Shown one piece after another: positions 24,874-33,029 of a DNA stretch of 64,000 nucleotides (the stretch's first letter is position 1; the number at the start of each line of letters is the position of its first letter). The translations under genes were made by a program, and so were the position numbers. The stretch covers positions 186,001 to 250,000 of the forward strand of contig NZ_AUAR01000002.1 in assembly GCF_000428825.1 (NCBI RefSeq), written 5' to 3'. Under the pieces are notes generated by a model, which worked only from the letters and a program-made list of their open reading frames with translations, was not told the origin of the DNA and did no database searches. The stretch is from Desulfomicrobium escambiense DSM 10707. Its GTDB lineage: Bacteria > Desulfobacterota > Desulfovibrionia > Desulfovibrionales > Desulfomicrobiaceae.

Positions 24874-26154
24874 TCAGACAGGGGATTTTTCGTTCATGGC
24901 CAGACATTTTTCGGTCATGGCCTGTAACATGGATTTTATGCTTTTATCATCCCTCTGTAATTGCTGAATTTTCCGGCAACTATAGAGGGCCGTGGAGTGG
25001 TCTCGCCCGCCGAAGGCCCGACCGAGCTCGGGAAAGGACAGGCCGAGGTGCTTGCGGCAGAGGAACATGGCCACCTGACGGGCGAAAACGAGCTCGTGCC
25101 TGCGCCCGGCCGAGAGGATTTCGCCGGGGGAGAGGTCGAACTGGGCGCAGACCGCGTCGATGATCTGGTCCACGCTGAGGGAGGTCACGGAACGGTCGTC
25201 GAGGTAGTTGAGGATGTTGTCGAACTCCTCGTCGGAAATATGGTCGTGCACCAGCTCGCGGTACGCCCAGAGCTTGAGCAGGCAACCTTCGAGGTTGCGT
25301 AGGTCCGGAAAACGCTGGGCCAAGAGGAGGATGCGGTCCTTGGGCAGATCCAGGCGGCGCTCCCGGCAACGGGACTGGACGTACTGGGTGCGGATGTCCA
25401 GGTCCGGAATCTTGAGGGTCACGGTCAGCCCCCACTCAAGCCTTGACTTGAGTTTGGTCGTCAGGAACGAGAGCCCGGCCACCTTGCCGGAACACGCGAA
25501 AACCATCTGCTTTCGGTGCAGGTGAAAATGGTCGAACAGCGCCAGCAGCTCCCCCTGCAGATACGGGTAGCGCTCGATCTCCTGCAAGTCGTCAACGGCC
25601 AGAAAATTCATTGACATCAGATACTTGCGCGCGTCAGGCCTGGAGGAAAAGAGTTCGTGCAGGTCGTTGACGCCGGCCACGTGAATCCCGTCCCGGCCGT
25701 TCTCACTTTTGACGTTGGCGATGGCGCGCAGCAGGAAGGACTTGCCCGAACCGCTCTCGCCGCAGAGCACGAAGGGGTTGTAGGGCGCGTGGCTGCTCTG
25801 GGCCACCTCTTGGGCCGAAGCCAGGGGGAAGTAGTTCTTGGTGTTGACCAGAAAGTTGTCGAAAATGAACTCCGACCCGAAGGGCAGCTCATCGGAGGCC
25901 GGCCGCGCCTCGCGCACGATGCGGGAGCGGCTGCCGTCGCGGCACTCGTAGGCCAGGGCCAGGCCCGTGCCTTTCAGCGCGGCCTCGAACCGCTCCCGGG
26001 CGTGGCTCGCGAACCAATCAGCGAAATACATGTGCGGGAAGCGCACCGTGAGAACGCCATCCTCCACGCTCATGCCCAGAGACGAACGCCACCTGCCCAG
26101 CTCTTCGGAGGAAAAAGCCCGTTCCAGGGCCGCATCGACCTGATCCCTGCTCAA
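24874..26154 (-). CDS. dnaA: Chromosomal replication initiator protein DnaA
   Basis: 426 aa from a TTG at 26154, chosen because GGGAG lies 5 bp upstream; another in-frame TTG at 26166 lacks such a site, and there is no ATG near. AAA+ domain with Walker A GESGSGKS (Ser in place of the usual Thr), Walker B FLAVDDLQ, and KSRLEWGL before the arginine-finger region. Domain IV carries the DNA-binding signature GGRDHSTALYSC. The N-terminal domain I-II region is short. DnaA binds DnaA boxes and opens oriC. First gene of dnaA-dnaN-gyrB-gyrA. Confidence 0.95.
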   Translation of the reverse strand: MSRDQVDAALERAFSSEELGRWRSSLGMSVEDGVLTVRFPHMYFADWFASHARERFEAALKGTGLALAYECRDGSRSRIVREARPASDELPFGSEFIFDNFLVNTKNYFPLASAQEVAQSSHAPYNPFVLCGESGSGKSFLLRAIANVKSENGRDGIHVAGVNDLHELFSSRPDARKYLMSMNFLAVDDLQEIERYPYLQGELLALFDHFHLHRKQMVFACSGKVAGLSFLTTKLKSRLEWGLTVTLKIPDLDIRTQYVQSRCRERRLDLPKDRILLLAQRFPDLRNLEGCLLKLWAYRELVHDHISDEEFDNILNYLDDRSVTSLSVDQIIDAVCAQFDLSPGEILSAGRRHELVFARQVAMFLCRKHLGLSFPELGRAFGGRDHSTALYSCRKIQQLQRDDKSIKSMLQAMTEKCLAMNEKSPV

Positions 26155-26271
26155 TTCAGCTCCCAATTATCTTTGATCCGCCATGGCGGCCGGTTTACTC
26201 CGGCGTGCAAATCGGGCACAGTCACGCCCTGCGGACCGGCATCGGCCCGATATCATCTTCGGAGGACAAGC
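26155..26271. promoter_or_regulatory. dnaA/DUF39 divergent intergenic region
   Basis: About 117 bp between the dnaA start and the + strand DUF39 gene. It holds both gene starts' ribosome sites (GGGAG for dnaA, GGAGG for DUF39) and must hold two promoters. No DnaA box (TTATCCACA or one mismatch) or AT-rich unwinding element was seen, so it does not look like oriC. Confidence 0.5.
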
Positions 26272-27441
26272 ATGAGCGCCCAGCACACAGTCAGAACCAT
26301 CGCCGAGATCAACGAGAAGATCCGGCAAGGAAAAGCCGTCGTCCTCAACGCCAGCGAAATGACCAGCCTAGTTCGCAAGGAAGGCAAGGTCAAGGCCGCC
26401 CGCAAGGTCGATGTCGTCACTACCGGAACCTTCTCGCCCATGTGCTCGTCCGGCCTGCTGTTCAATATCGGCCAGCAGCCCCCGACCATCAAGACGTCCA
26501 AGGTCTGGCTCAACGGCGTGCCCTGCTATGCCGGCATGGCGGCCGTGGACTCCTACATCGGCGCCACCGAACCCACCGAAGAGGACCCGCTGAACAAGGT
26601 CTACCCCGGACAGTTCAAGTACGGCGGCGGCCACGTCATCGAGGACCTGGTCAAGGGCAAGCGCGTGCACCTCAAGGCCGAGGCCTACGGCACGGACTGC
26701 TACCCGCGCAAGGCCATCGAAAAGAAGGTCTCCCTGGCCGAACTGCGCAATGCCATCCTGCTCAACCCGCGCAACTGCTACCAGAACTACAACTGCGCAA
26801 TCAACCGCACGGGCAAGCTCAAATACACCTACATGGGCCCCCTCAAGTCCAACCTCGGCAATGCCAACTACGCCACAGCCGGAGAGCTGAGCCCGCTGCT
26901 GAACGACCCGTATTTCCGGACCATCGGCCTGGGTACGCGCATCTTCCTGGGCGGCGGCATCGGCTACGTCATCGGCGAGGGCACCCAGCACGTGGCCGAG
27001 CCCAAGCGCAACGAGCGCGGCGTCCCCATGAGCGCCTCGGGCACCCTCATGGTCAAGGGCGACCTCAAGGGCATGAACGCCCGCTACCTGCGCGGCGTGA
27101 GTATTGTCGGCTACGGCTGCTCCCTGGCCGTGGGCATGGGCATCCCCATCCCCATCCTGGACGAGGAGATGGCCTGGTTCACGGGCGTGGCCGACGAGGA
27201 CATCCAGGTGCCCGTGGTCGACTACGGCGAGGACTACCCCAACGGCTACCCCTCCAAGTACGGGCACGTCACCTTCGCCGAACTGAAGGGCGGCGTCATC
27301 AGCGTTGAGGGCAAGGACGTGCCGACCACGCCCCTGACCAGCTACACCCTGTCCCTGGAGGTGGCCGAGGAGCTCAAACGCTGGATTCTGGAAGGGCGTT
27401 TCCTGCTGACCGAAGCCCAGGAACCCATCCCGTCGAGGTAA
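26272..27441 (+). CDS. DUF39 homocysteine-biosynthesis protein
   Basis: 389 aa, ATG at 26272 with GGAGG 7 bp upstream. DUF39 (COG1900) proteins are needed in methanogens and Desulfovibrio for making homocysteine from aspartate semialdehyde and sulfide. Family hallmarks include KVDVVTTGTFSPMCSSG, VWLNGVPCYAGMAAVDSYIG and conserved cysteines (FSPMCSSG, NPRNCYQNYNCAINR). It is shorter than archaeal forms because the C-terminal CBS pair is absent. The next gene (3 bp away) encodes a DUF362 protein with two Fe4S4 motifs that could supply electrons (inference); the NIL-ferredoxin partner known elsewhere is not here. Confidence 0.85.
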   Translation: MSAQHTVRTIAEINEKIRQGKAVVLNASEMTSLVRKEGKVKAARKVDVVTTGTFSPMCSSGLLFNIGQQPPTIKTSKVWLNGVPCYAGMAAVDSYIGATEPTEEDPLNKVYPGQFKYGGGHVIEDLVKGKRVHLKAEAYGTDCYPRKAIEKKVSLAELRNAILLNPRNCYQNYNCAINRTGKLKYTYMGPLKSNLGNANYATAGELSPLLNDPYFRTIGLGTRIFLGGGIGYVIGEGTQHVAEPKRNERGVPMSASGTLMVKGDLKGMNARYLRGVSIVGYGCSLAVGMGIPIPILDEEMAWFTGVADEDIQVPVVDYGEDYPNGYPSKYGHVTFAELKGGVISVEGKDVPTTPLTSYTLSLEVAEELKRWILEGRFLLTEAQEPIPSR

Positions 27442-27444
27442 GCC

Positions 27445-28554
27445 ATGGCCGAGGCCGTCTATTTCTGGAACCTGCGCGCCTCGCGCAAGGCGCCCTTTGA
27501 AGCCAAGGTCAAGCGCATGCTCAAGCTCGCCGGCCTGGGAGCGGAGTTGCGTTCCGGGGACCTGACGGCCGTCAAGCTGCACTTCGGCGAAGGCGGGGGC
27601 ACGGGCCATGTCCGGCCCCTGCAGCTCGCCCCCCTGCTGGCCTTCATCCGCAAGTGCGGGGCCAAGCCATTCCTGACGGACACCAACACCCTCTACGTGG
27701 GCCAGCGCGGCGAGTCCGTGTCCCACTGCCTGCAGGCCGCGGCCCACGGCTTCGACCCCAACGTGCTCGGCGCGCCCGTCGTCATTGCCGACGGGCTGAA
27801 AAGCGGCAATGAACGGGCCGTGCCCTGCCCGGGCAGGCATTTCGACGCGGCCTACCTGGGCGGCGACATCGTGGACGCGGACATGCTGGTCACGGTCAGC
27901 CATTTCAAGGGCCACGAACTGGCCGGTTTCGGCGGGGCCATCAAGAACGTGGGCATGGGCTGCGCCACGCGCAGGGGCAAGATGCAGCAGCACTGCGGCC
28001 TGGGCCCCTCGGTCAAACCCGACCACTGCACGGGCTGCGGCCAGTGCGTGGAGGTCTGCAGCCACGGCGCCCTCGCCCTGGACCCGAGCGGCAGGATCTC
28101 CATCGACCGCGACAAATGCGCGGGGTGCGCGGCCTGCTTCCTGGTCTGCCGCACGGGCGGCCTGGAAGTGGACTGGCGGGTGGACGTGAACACGTTCCTG
28201 GAGCGCATGGCCGAATATGCCGCCGCGGCCCTGCTCTCCCGCCCCCGCAGGACCTTCCACCTGAGCTTCATCCAGCAGGTCAGCCCGGGCTGCGACTGCA
28301 TGGGCTTTTCCGACGCGCCCGTCTGCCCTGACCTGGGCCTGCTGGGATCGTGGGACCCGGTGGCCCTGGACCAGGCCTGCCTGGACCTGGTCAACCAGGC
28401 CCAGCCCCTGCACCCCAGCGCCCTGCCGGCCGGCATCGCGCCTGGCGAAGACAAGTTCATGGCCATCCACGGCCACGTGCGCGGGCAGTACCTGCTCGAG
28501 TACGCCCAGAGCCTCGGCCTCGGGTCGCGGGAGTACGCGCTGCAGCCGGTCTGA
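27445..28554 (+). CDS. DUF362 protein with two [4Fe-4S] motifs
   Basis: 369 aa, 3 bp after DUF39 and surely cotranscribed. The DUF362 fold covers most of the chain (VKLHFGEGGGTGHVRP, VSHFKGHELAGFGGAIKNVGMGC). A bacterial ferredoxin insert at ~195-245 has two clusters: CTGCGQCVEVC and CAGCAACFLVC. Such proteins are presumed electron carriers or redox enzymes of unknown substrate. Pairing with the sulfide-dependent homocysteine protein suggests a role in that step or in supplying reduced sulfur. Confidence 0.8.
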   Translation: MAEAVYFWNLRASRKAPFEAKVKRMLKLAGLGAELRSGDLTAVKLHFGEGGGTGHVRPLQLAPLLAFIRKCGAKPFLTDTNTLYVGQRGESVSHCLQAAAHGFDPNVLGAPVVIADGLKSGNERAVPCPGRHFDAAYLGGDIVDADMLVTVSHFKGHELAGFGGAIKNVGMGCATRRGKMQQHCGLGPSVKPDHCTGCGQCVEVCSHGALALDPSGRISIDRDKCAGCAACFLVCRTGGLEVDWRVDVNTFLERMAEYAAAALLSRPRRTFHLSFIQQVSPGCDCMGFSDAPVCPDLGLLGSWDPVALDQACLDLVNQAQPLHPSALPAGIAPGEDKFMAIHGHVRGQYLLEYAQSLGLGSREYALQPV

Positions 28555-28580
28555 ACCGTGAAATCGGGCTCGAAAGAGGC

Positions 28581-28608
28581 TGGACAAACGCGGCAAGGCT
28601 ATTATATG
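28581..28608 (+). promoter_or_regulatory. Candidate sigma-70 promoter of the small-protein/FmdB unit
   Basis: TGGACA (28581-28586, 5/6 to TTGACA), 16-bp spacer, TATATG (28603-28608, 4/6) in an otherwise GC-rich stretch, about 50 bp before the 37-aa gene. Confidence 0.45.
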
Positions 28609-28658
28609 TGCCCTTGCTTCGCGCCAGAAGAAATTTCACCCCATTGGAGGATTGCATA

Positions 28659-28772
28659 ATGGCCCACAAGAAAATCGAACGCATGAAAGAGATCGCCCGC
28701 CGCCGCAAGCGTCGCGCCGAGCGCATCAAGGAACGCATCAAGGAAGCCAAGGCCGCTGCTGCCAAGAAGTAG
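28659..28772 (+). CDS. 37-aa highly basic small protein
   Basis: ATG at 28659 with TTGGAGG 9 bp upstream and an upstream promoter candidate, so expression is well supported for so short a gene. It has 17 Lys/Arg among 37 residues, arranged as a charged helix (MKEIARRRKRRAERIKERI) with a Lys/Ala tail. No family is recognised. The composition recalls small ribosome-associated or nucleic-acid-binding proteins such as bTHX, but this is only resemblance. It lies 26 bp before an FmdB zinc-ribbon gene and shares its terminator. Confidence 0.7.
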   Translation: MAHKKIERMKEIARRRKRRAERIKERIKEAKAAAAKK

Positions 28773-28798
28773 GCTCTGTCGTCTTTGAGGAGGTAACC

Positions 28799-29047
28799 AT
28801 GCCCATCTACGAATACTGCTGTGAAGACTGTCGCCAGATTTTCGAGGAATGGCAGAAGGATTTCCAGGACAGGGAAAAAGTCTGTCCGGTCTGCGGTGGC
28901 ACAGCCCAGAGGCTTATCTCCAACACCTCCTTCGTCCTGAAGGGAGGCGGCTGGTACGCGTCCGGATACAGCAAGGAGTCCGGCGGGAACGGGAGCAAAA
29001 GCTCCTCGTCCTCCACATCCGCGGACACATCCTCTTCGGCGTCCTGA
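28799..29047 (+). CDS. FmdB-family zinc ribbon protein
   Basis: 82 aa, ATG at 28799 with a strong GAGGAGGT site. The N-terminus MPIYEYCCEDC and CPVCGG supply the two CxxC knuckles of the FmdB/CxxC_CXXC_SSSS zinc-ribbon family; a Ser-rich low-complexity tail (SSSSSTSADTSSS) is also typical. FmdB was proposed as a regulator of amidase genes in Methylophilus, but most members have unknown roles. The gene ends at a perfect terminator and shares a unit with the 37-aa protein. Confidence 0.9.
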   Translation: MPIYEYCCEDCRQIFEEWQKDFQDREKVCPVCGGTAQRLISNTSFVLKGGGWYASGYSKESGGNGSKSSSSSTSADTSSSAS

Positions 29048-29049
29048 CC

Positions 29050-29072
29050 AAGGCAGCTTAGGCTGCCTTTTT
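29050..29072 (+). terminator. Rho-independent terminator after the FmdB gene
   Basis: Perfect 8-bp stem AAGGCAGC/GCTGCCTT with TTAG loop (29050-29069) followed by further Ts. Confidence 0.92.
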
Positions 29073-29125
29073 CATTTTCGGCCCCGGAAACACCGCGGCC
29101 CGCACATCAACCACACCCCACCATC

Positions 29126-30418
29126 ATGATCGATCGCTATACACGCAAGGAAATGGGCGAGATCTGGACTCTGGAACGCAAGTTCCGGGTCTGGCTCGAA
29201 GTCGAGCTGGCCATCTGCGAAGGCTGGACCGCCATGGGCGTCATCCCGGCCGAAGACATGGCCGTCATCCGCGAGAAGGCCGACTTCGAGCTGGACCGCA
29301 TCCTGGAGCTGGAGGAGACGACCAAGCACGACGTCATCGCCTTCCTCACGGCCGTGGAGGAGAAGGTCGGGCCGTCGTCGCGCTACATCCACCTCGGCTG
29401 CACGTCCTCGGACATCGTGGACACGGCCAACGCCGTGCTCCTGACCCGCGCCGGCCGGATCATCCTGGCCGACCTGGACCGGCTCCTGGGCACCATCGCG
29501 AAGATGGCCGAGACCCACAAGGGACAGCTGTGCATGGGCCGCACCCACGGCATCCACGCCGAGCCTACCAGCTTCGGCCTGAAGATGGCCGTGTACCACG
29601 CCGAGTTCCAGCGCCACAGGCAGCGCTGGGAGGACGCCCTGGAGAACATCCGCTTCGGCAAGATCTCCGGCGCCGTGGGCACCTACGCCCAGCTGGAGCC
29701 CGAGCTCGAAAGGCGCGCCCTGGACATCCTGGGCCTGAACGTGGACCCCATCTCGACCCAGGTCATCCAGCGCGACCGCTATGCCCAGTACTTCACGGCC
29801 CTGGCGCTCATCGCCGGCGGCGTGGAGCGCCTGTGCGTGGAGCTGCGGCACCTGCAGCGCACCGAGGTCCTGGAGGTGGAGGAAGGCTTCGGCAAGGGCC
29901 AGAAGGGTTCCTCGGCCATGCCCCACAAGAAGAACCCCATCTCGGCCGAGAACCTGACGGGCCTCTCACGCCTGGTGCGCACCAACGCCCTGGCCGCCAT
30001 GGAGAACATGGCCCTGTGGCACGAACGCGACATCAGCCACTCGTCGGTGGAGCGCGTCATCATGCCGGACTCGACCATCATGGTGAACTACATGCTGAAC
30101 CGTCTGAACGGCGTTCTGGCCAACCTGCGCATCATCCCCGAGAACATGCAGCGCAACCTCATGGGCTCCTACGGCCTCTTCTTCTCCCAGCGGGTGCTCC
30201 TGGCCCTGGTGGAAACGGGCCTGGAACGCCAGAAGGCCTACGAGATGGTGCAGGCCGTGGCCATGCGCTGCTGGCAGGAGCGGACCTCCTTCGAGGAGGC
30301 CGTGCGCGCCGACGCCGGCATCACGGCACGCCTCGACGCCGCGCGTCTGGACCAGGCCTTCGACCTGAACTACTATCTGCGGCACGAACAGACCGTGTTC
30401 GACCGCGTCTTCAAATAG
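29126..30418 (+). CDS. purB: Adenylosuccinate lyase
   Basis: 430 aa. Two steps of purine synthesis: SAICAR to AICAR and adenylosuccinate to AMP. The fumarase/aspartase-superfamily signature [11 protein letters not shown] (~residues 262-272) and the histidine segment [11 protein letters not shown] are present. No clear Shine-Dalgarno sequence precedes the ATG at 29126 (ACCCCACCATC), which may limit translation or mean the leader is structured. pyrE follows after 10 bp, giving a purine-pyrimidine gene pair. Confidence 0.96.
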   Translation: MIDRYTRKEMGEIWTLERKFRVWLEVELAICEGWTAMGVIPAEDMAVIREKADFELDRILELEETTKHDVIAFLTAVEEKVGPSSRYIHLGCTSSDIVDTANAVLLTRAGRIILADLDRLLGTIAKMAETHKGQLCMGRTHGIHAEPTSFGLKMAVYHAEFQRHRQRWEDALENIRFGKISGAVGTYAQLEPELERRALDILGLNVDPISTQVIQRDRYAQYFTALALIAGGVERLCVELRHLQRTEVLEVEEGFGKGQKGSSAMPHKKNPISAENLTGLSRLVRTNALAAMENMALWHERDISHSSVERVIMPDSTIMVNYMLNRLNGVLANLRIIPENMQRNLMGSYGLFFSQRVLLALVETGLERQKAYEMVQAVAMRCWQERTSFEEAVRADAGITARLDAARLDQAFDLNYYLRHEQTVFDRVFK

Positions 30419-30428
30419 GTGATACACC

Positions 30429-30992
30429 ATGCTTGAACTGAAAAAACGTCTGGCCCGCCTGCTCATCGAGAAGTCCTACCTCGAGGGCGACTTCACCCTG
30501 ACCTCGGGCCAGAAGAGCGACTACTACTTCGACTGCAAGCACACTGCCCTGCACCCTGAGGGCGCGTGGCTCATCGGCAAGTTCTTCCTGGACATGATCC
30601 GCGCCAAGGGCGGCATCCAGGGCGTGGGCGGCATGACGCTGGGCGCCGACCCGCTGGTCTCGGCCGTGACCGTGGTCTCGCACCTGGAGGGCTACCCCCT
30701 GCCCGGGTTCATCATCCGCAAGCAGCCCAAGGGCCACGGCACAAACCAGTACCTGGAAGGCCTCAAGAACTTCACGCCGGGCATGAACGTCTGCCTGCTG
30801 GAGGACGTCATCACCACCGGCGGGACGCTCTTGAAGGCCGTGGACCGCGTACGCGAGCAGGGCCTGAACATCGTGGCCATCATGGGCGTCCTGGACCGCG
30901 AACAGGGCGGCCGGGAGAACATCGAGAAGGCCGGGTTCCAGCTGCAGACCATCTTCACCCGCCGGGACCTCGTCGAGACCGCGAAACTCTAG
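30429..30992 (+). CDS. pyrE: Orotate phosphoribosyltransferase
   Basis: 187 aa. Orotate + PRPP to OMP. The PRPP-binding motif LLEDVITTGGTL (~residues 123-134) and KSDYYFDCKH are diagnostic. Paired with purB rather than with the pyrB-pyrC block. The stop codon TAG forms the first base of the terminator stem, so transcription ends right at the gene end. Confidence 0.96.
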   Translation: MLELKKRLARLLIEKSYLEGDFTLTSGQKSDYYFDCKHTALHPEGAWLIGKFFLDMIRAKGGIQGVGGMTLGADPLVSAVTVVSHLEGYPLPGFIIRKQPKGHGTNQYLEGLKNFTPGMNVCLLEDVITTGGTLLKAVDRVREQGLNIVAIMGVLDREQGGRENIEKAGFQLQTIFTRRDLVETAKL

Positions 30993-31014
30993 GGAGGCTC
31001 CGGCCTCCCTTTTT
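30992..31014 (+). terminator. Rho-independent terminator after pyrE
   Basis: Perfect 7-bp stem GGGAGGC/GCCTCCC with TCCG loop (30992-31009), then T5. It ends 6 bp before the next start codon. Confidence 0.9.
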
Positions 31015-31020
31015 CCTGCC

Positions 31021-32244
31021 ATGGTCACCCGCTTCCTTCAGCTCCCGGTCCTGGTCCTCGCACTGGCCGCCTCCTGCGCCTTCGCCGAAGGCTGGGTGCC
31101 GACCCTCGCCCCGCGCACGAACCTGCCGCCGCAGTTCATGGCCGTGGACATGGGCCGCCAGCGCGCCTTTCTGCTGCGCAGCCAGGACGGAGCCCTGCGC
31201 ACGCTGCAAAGCATGTCCTGCACCACGGGCATGCGCGGCGGCGGCAAGCTCCTCGAGGGGGACCGCAAGACGCCCGAAGGCGTCTACTTCCTGCAGGGCA
31301 AGGCCACCGGCGGGCTCGATTTCGACCGCTTCGGCAACACCGCCTATCCCCTCAACTACCCCAACCCCGCGGACCGGGTCCTCGGCAAGACAGGCGACGG
31401 GATCATGATCCACGGCCGGGGCCGCACCTTCGGCCCGCGCCAGACCCTCGGGTGCGTTGTCCTGGAAAACGACGTCGTGGACCGGCTGGACCGGCACGTA
31501 CGCATCCAGGCCAGCCCCGTGGTCATCGCCGACGGGGTGAAGTGGGGCGAGACGGCCAGATTCGGCCCGCCGCCAGAGATCGTCATGGGCACCAAGGGCT
31601 GGGTCAAGGCCAGGGAACGGCGCGAAGGCGCGTTTTTCGAGATCTACGACCCCGAACGCTTCGAAAAGTCCTCGGGCATGAGCTTTGAGCAGTTCAAACG
31701 CAAAACCCTGCAGGAATTCTCCCGCTCCCCCTGGGTCGACATCCGCATGCAGGACCTGCAGGTGCTGGAGGGGCCTGGCTACATGGTCTCGGCCTTTGCC
31801 GAGCGCACCTATCCCCAGGGCGAGGAGGGTTGGCGGCGCCTGTACTGGATGCGCAAGGTCGAGCTGTGGAAGATCGTCGGTGAGGAGTGGGTGCCCCGGA
31901 ATCTGGGCCCGCGGCAGGATTACGCCACCCTGGCCGACAGCGAGATCCGCGAGCGCCTGCGCCAATGCGCCGAGGCCTGGGACCGGGGGGACCTGAAAAC
32001 CCTGATCCAGGCCTACGACCGCACGGCCAGCCGTGGCAGGGACAAGGGACGGGACGCCATCGCCGCGGCCCTGGACAAAGATCGCGGAAAACCGAACCCC
32101 TTCCGCGCCGAGCCCTCCGTGCGCGTCACGAAGGAGGGCGTCGAAGCGGTTCTGCGGCCGGCAGGCGGACAGGCCCGTACCTTCCTCTTCCTGCCCGGAG
32201 CCTTCGACGCCTGGGTCATCTCCCGCGAAGAGGGAGCTTCCTGA
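31021..32244 (+). CDS. L,D-transpeptidase-like (YkuD fold) exported protein
   Basis: 407 aa. Signal peptide at residues 1-22 (cleavage after FAEG region likely). The YkuD catalytic segment is MIHGRGR (His131) and TLGCVVL (Cys145), about 14 residues apart as usual. The Arg that commonly follows the Cys is Val here, so it is a divergent member closer to the YafK/ErfK group. Such enzymes form or cleave 3-3 crosslinks in peptidoglycan. The C-terminal ~170 residues (SNoaL-like/NTF2-type, EAWDRGDLKTLIQAYDRTAS) form a second domain. It starts 6 bp after the pyrE terminator, with no Shine-Dalgarno site visible. Confidence 0.75.
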   Translation: MVTRFLQLPVLVLALAASCAFAEGWVPTLAPRTNLPPQFMAVDMGRQRAFLLRSQDGALRTLQSMSCTTGMRGGGKLLEGDRKTPEGVYFLQGKATGGLDFDRFGNTAYPLNYPNPADRVLGKTGDGIMIHGRGRTFGPRQTLGCVVLENDVVDRLDRHVRIQASPVVIADGVKWGETARFGPPPEIVMGTKGWVKARERREGAFFEIYDPERFEKSSGMSFEQFKRKTLQEFSRSPWVDIRMQDLQVLEGPGYMVSAFAERTYPQGEEGWRRLYWMRKVELWKIVGEEWVPRNLGPRQDYATLADSEIRERLRQCAEAWDRGDLKTLIQAYDRTASRGRDKGRDAIAAALDKDRGKPNPFRAEPSVRVTKEGVEAVLRPAGGQARTFLFLPGAFDAWVISREEGAS

Positions 32245-32246
32245 GT

Positions 32247-33029
32247 ATGGCCTTCGTCAACCTGCCCCTGCGCTACCTGGACGAACACCCCGAACACCTG
32301 GAACTCTTCCTGTCGCGGCGCGTGAACCCCGAACTCGGCTTCGACGCCCGCGCCCTGGATTCCACAAACCCGCAGCGCCATGCGGAAAACGCCCGCATCT
32401 TTCATGATGCCGGTCTGACTTGCGCCGTGCACCTGCCCTTCTTCGACCTGCATCCGGGCAGCCTCGACCCGCTGGTGCGGCGGGCCGCCATCGAGCGCCT
32501 GCTGCAGGCGCTCGATGCGGCGCGGGTCTACGAGCCCGCCCATCTCATCGCCCACCTGGACTACAACCACCTGACCTACGCCGCGTTCCAGGAGCAGTGG
32601 CTGGAAAACTCCCTGGCCACCTGGCGGACGGTCCTGGACCATGCCTGCGCACCCCTTTTCCTGGAGAACGTGTTCGAACAGGCGCCGCAGCGCCATGTCC
32701 GCGTACTGACCGAGCTTGGAGGCCGGGCCGGAGCCTGCCTGGACCTCGGGCACTGGCACAGCTTCGCCCGCGGCGGCGAGCGCGGCAACCTGGCTGAGTG
32801 GCTGACGGCCCTTGACCCGTTCCCTCTGCACCTGCACCTGCACGACAACGACGGCAGCGCGGACCAGCATCTGGGCCTGGGCCTGGGCGCCATACCTTGG
32901 GACAGGCTCTGGGATTTCCTGGCAAAACGAAAGGCCCCGGTCACCATCACCTTCGAACCGCATACGAAGGATGATTTTCTGGCGACCGAGGCCTATCTGG
33001 CCCGAAATCCCGGACGCTGCCCGGTCTAG
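32247..33029 (+). CDS. AP-endonuclease-2/xylose-isomerase-like TIM-barrel protein
   Basis: 260 aa from the ATG at 32247, 2 bp after the preceding stop. Metal-ligand motifs of this barrel superfamily occur in order: VHLPFFDL, LIAHLDYN, LFLENVFE, CLDLGHWHSF, LHLHDNDG and TFEPH. It may act as a sugar-phosphate isomerase/epimerase or hydrolase; the substrate is not predictable. It ends in TCTAGA, where its TAG overlaps the stop of the convergent glycosyltransferase gene by bases 33026-33029. Confidence 0.8.
   Translation: MAFVNLPLRYLDEHPEHLELFLSRRVNPELGFDARALDSTNPQRHAENARIFHDAGLTCAVHLPFFDLHPGSLDPLVRRAAIERLLQALDAARVYEPAHLIAHLDYNHLTYAAFQEQWLENSLATWRTVLDHACAPLFLENVFEQAPQRHVRVLTELGGRAGACLDLGHWHSFARGGERGNLAEWLTALDPFPLHLHLHDNDGSADQHLGLGLGAIPWDRLWDFLAKRKAPVTITFEPHTKDDFLATEAYLARNPGRCPV

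Noticed and set aside
26155-26271. oriC between dnaA and the divergent gene
   Set aside because: No DnaA box with at most one mismatch and no AT-rich unwinding element in the 117 bp.
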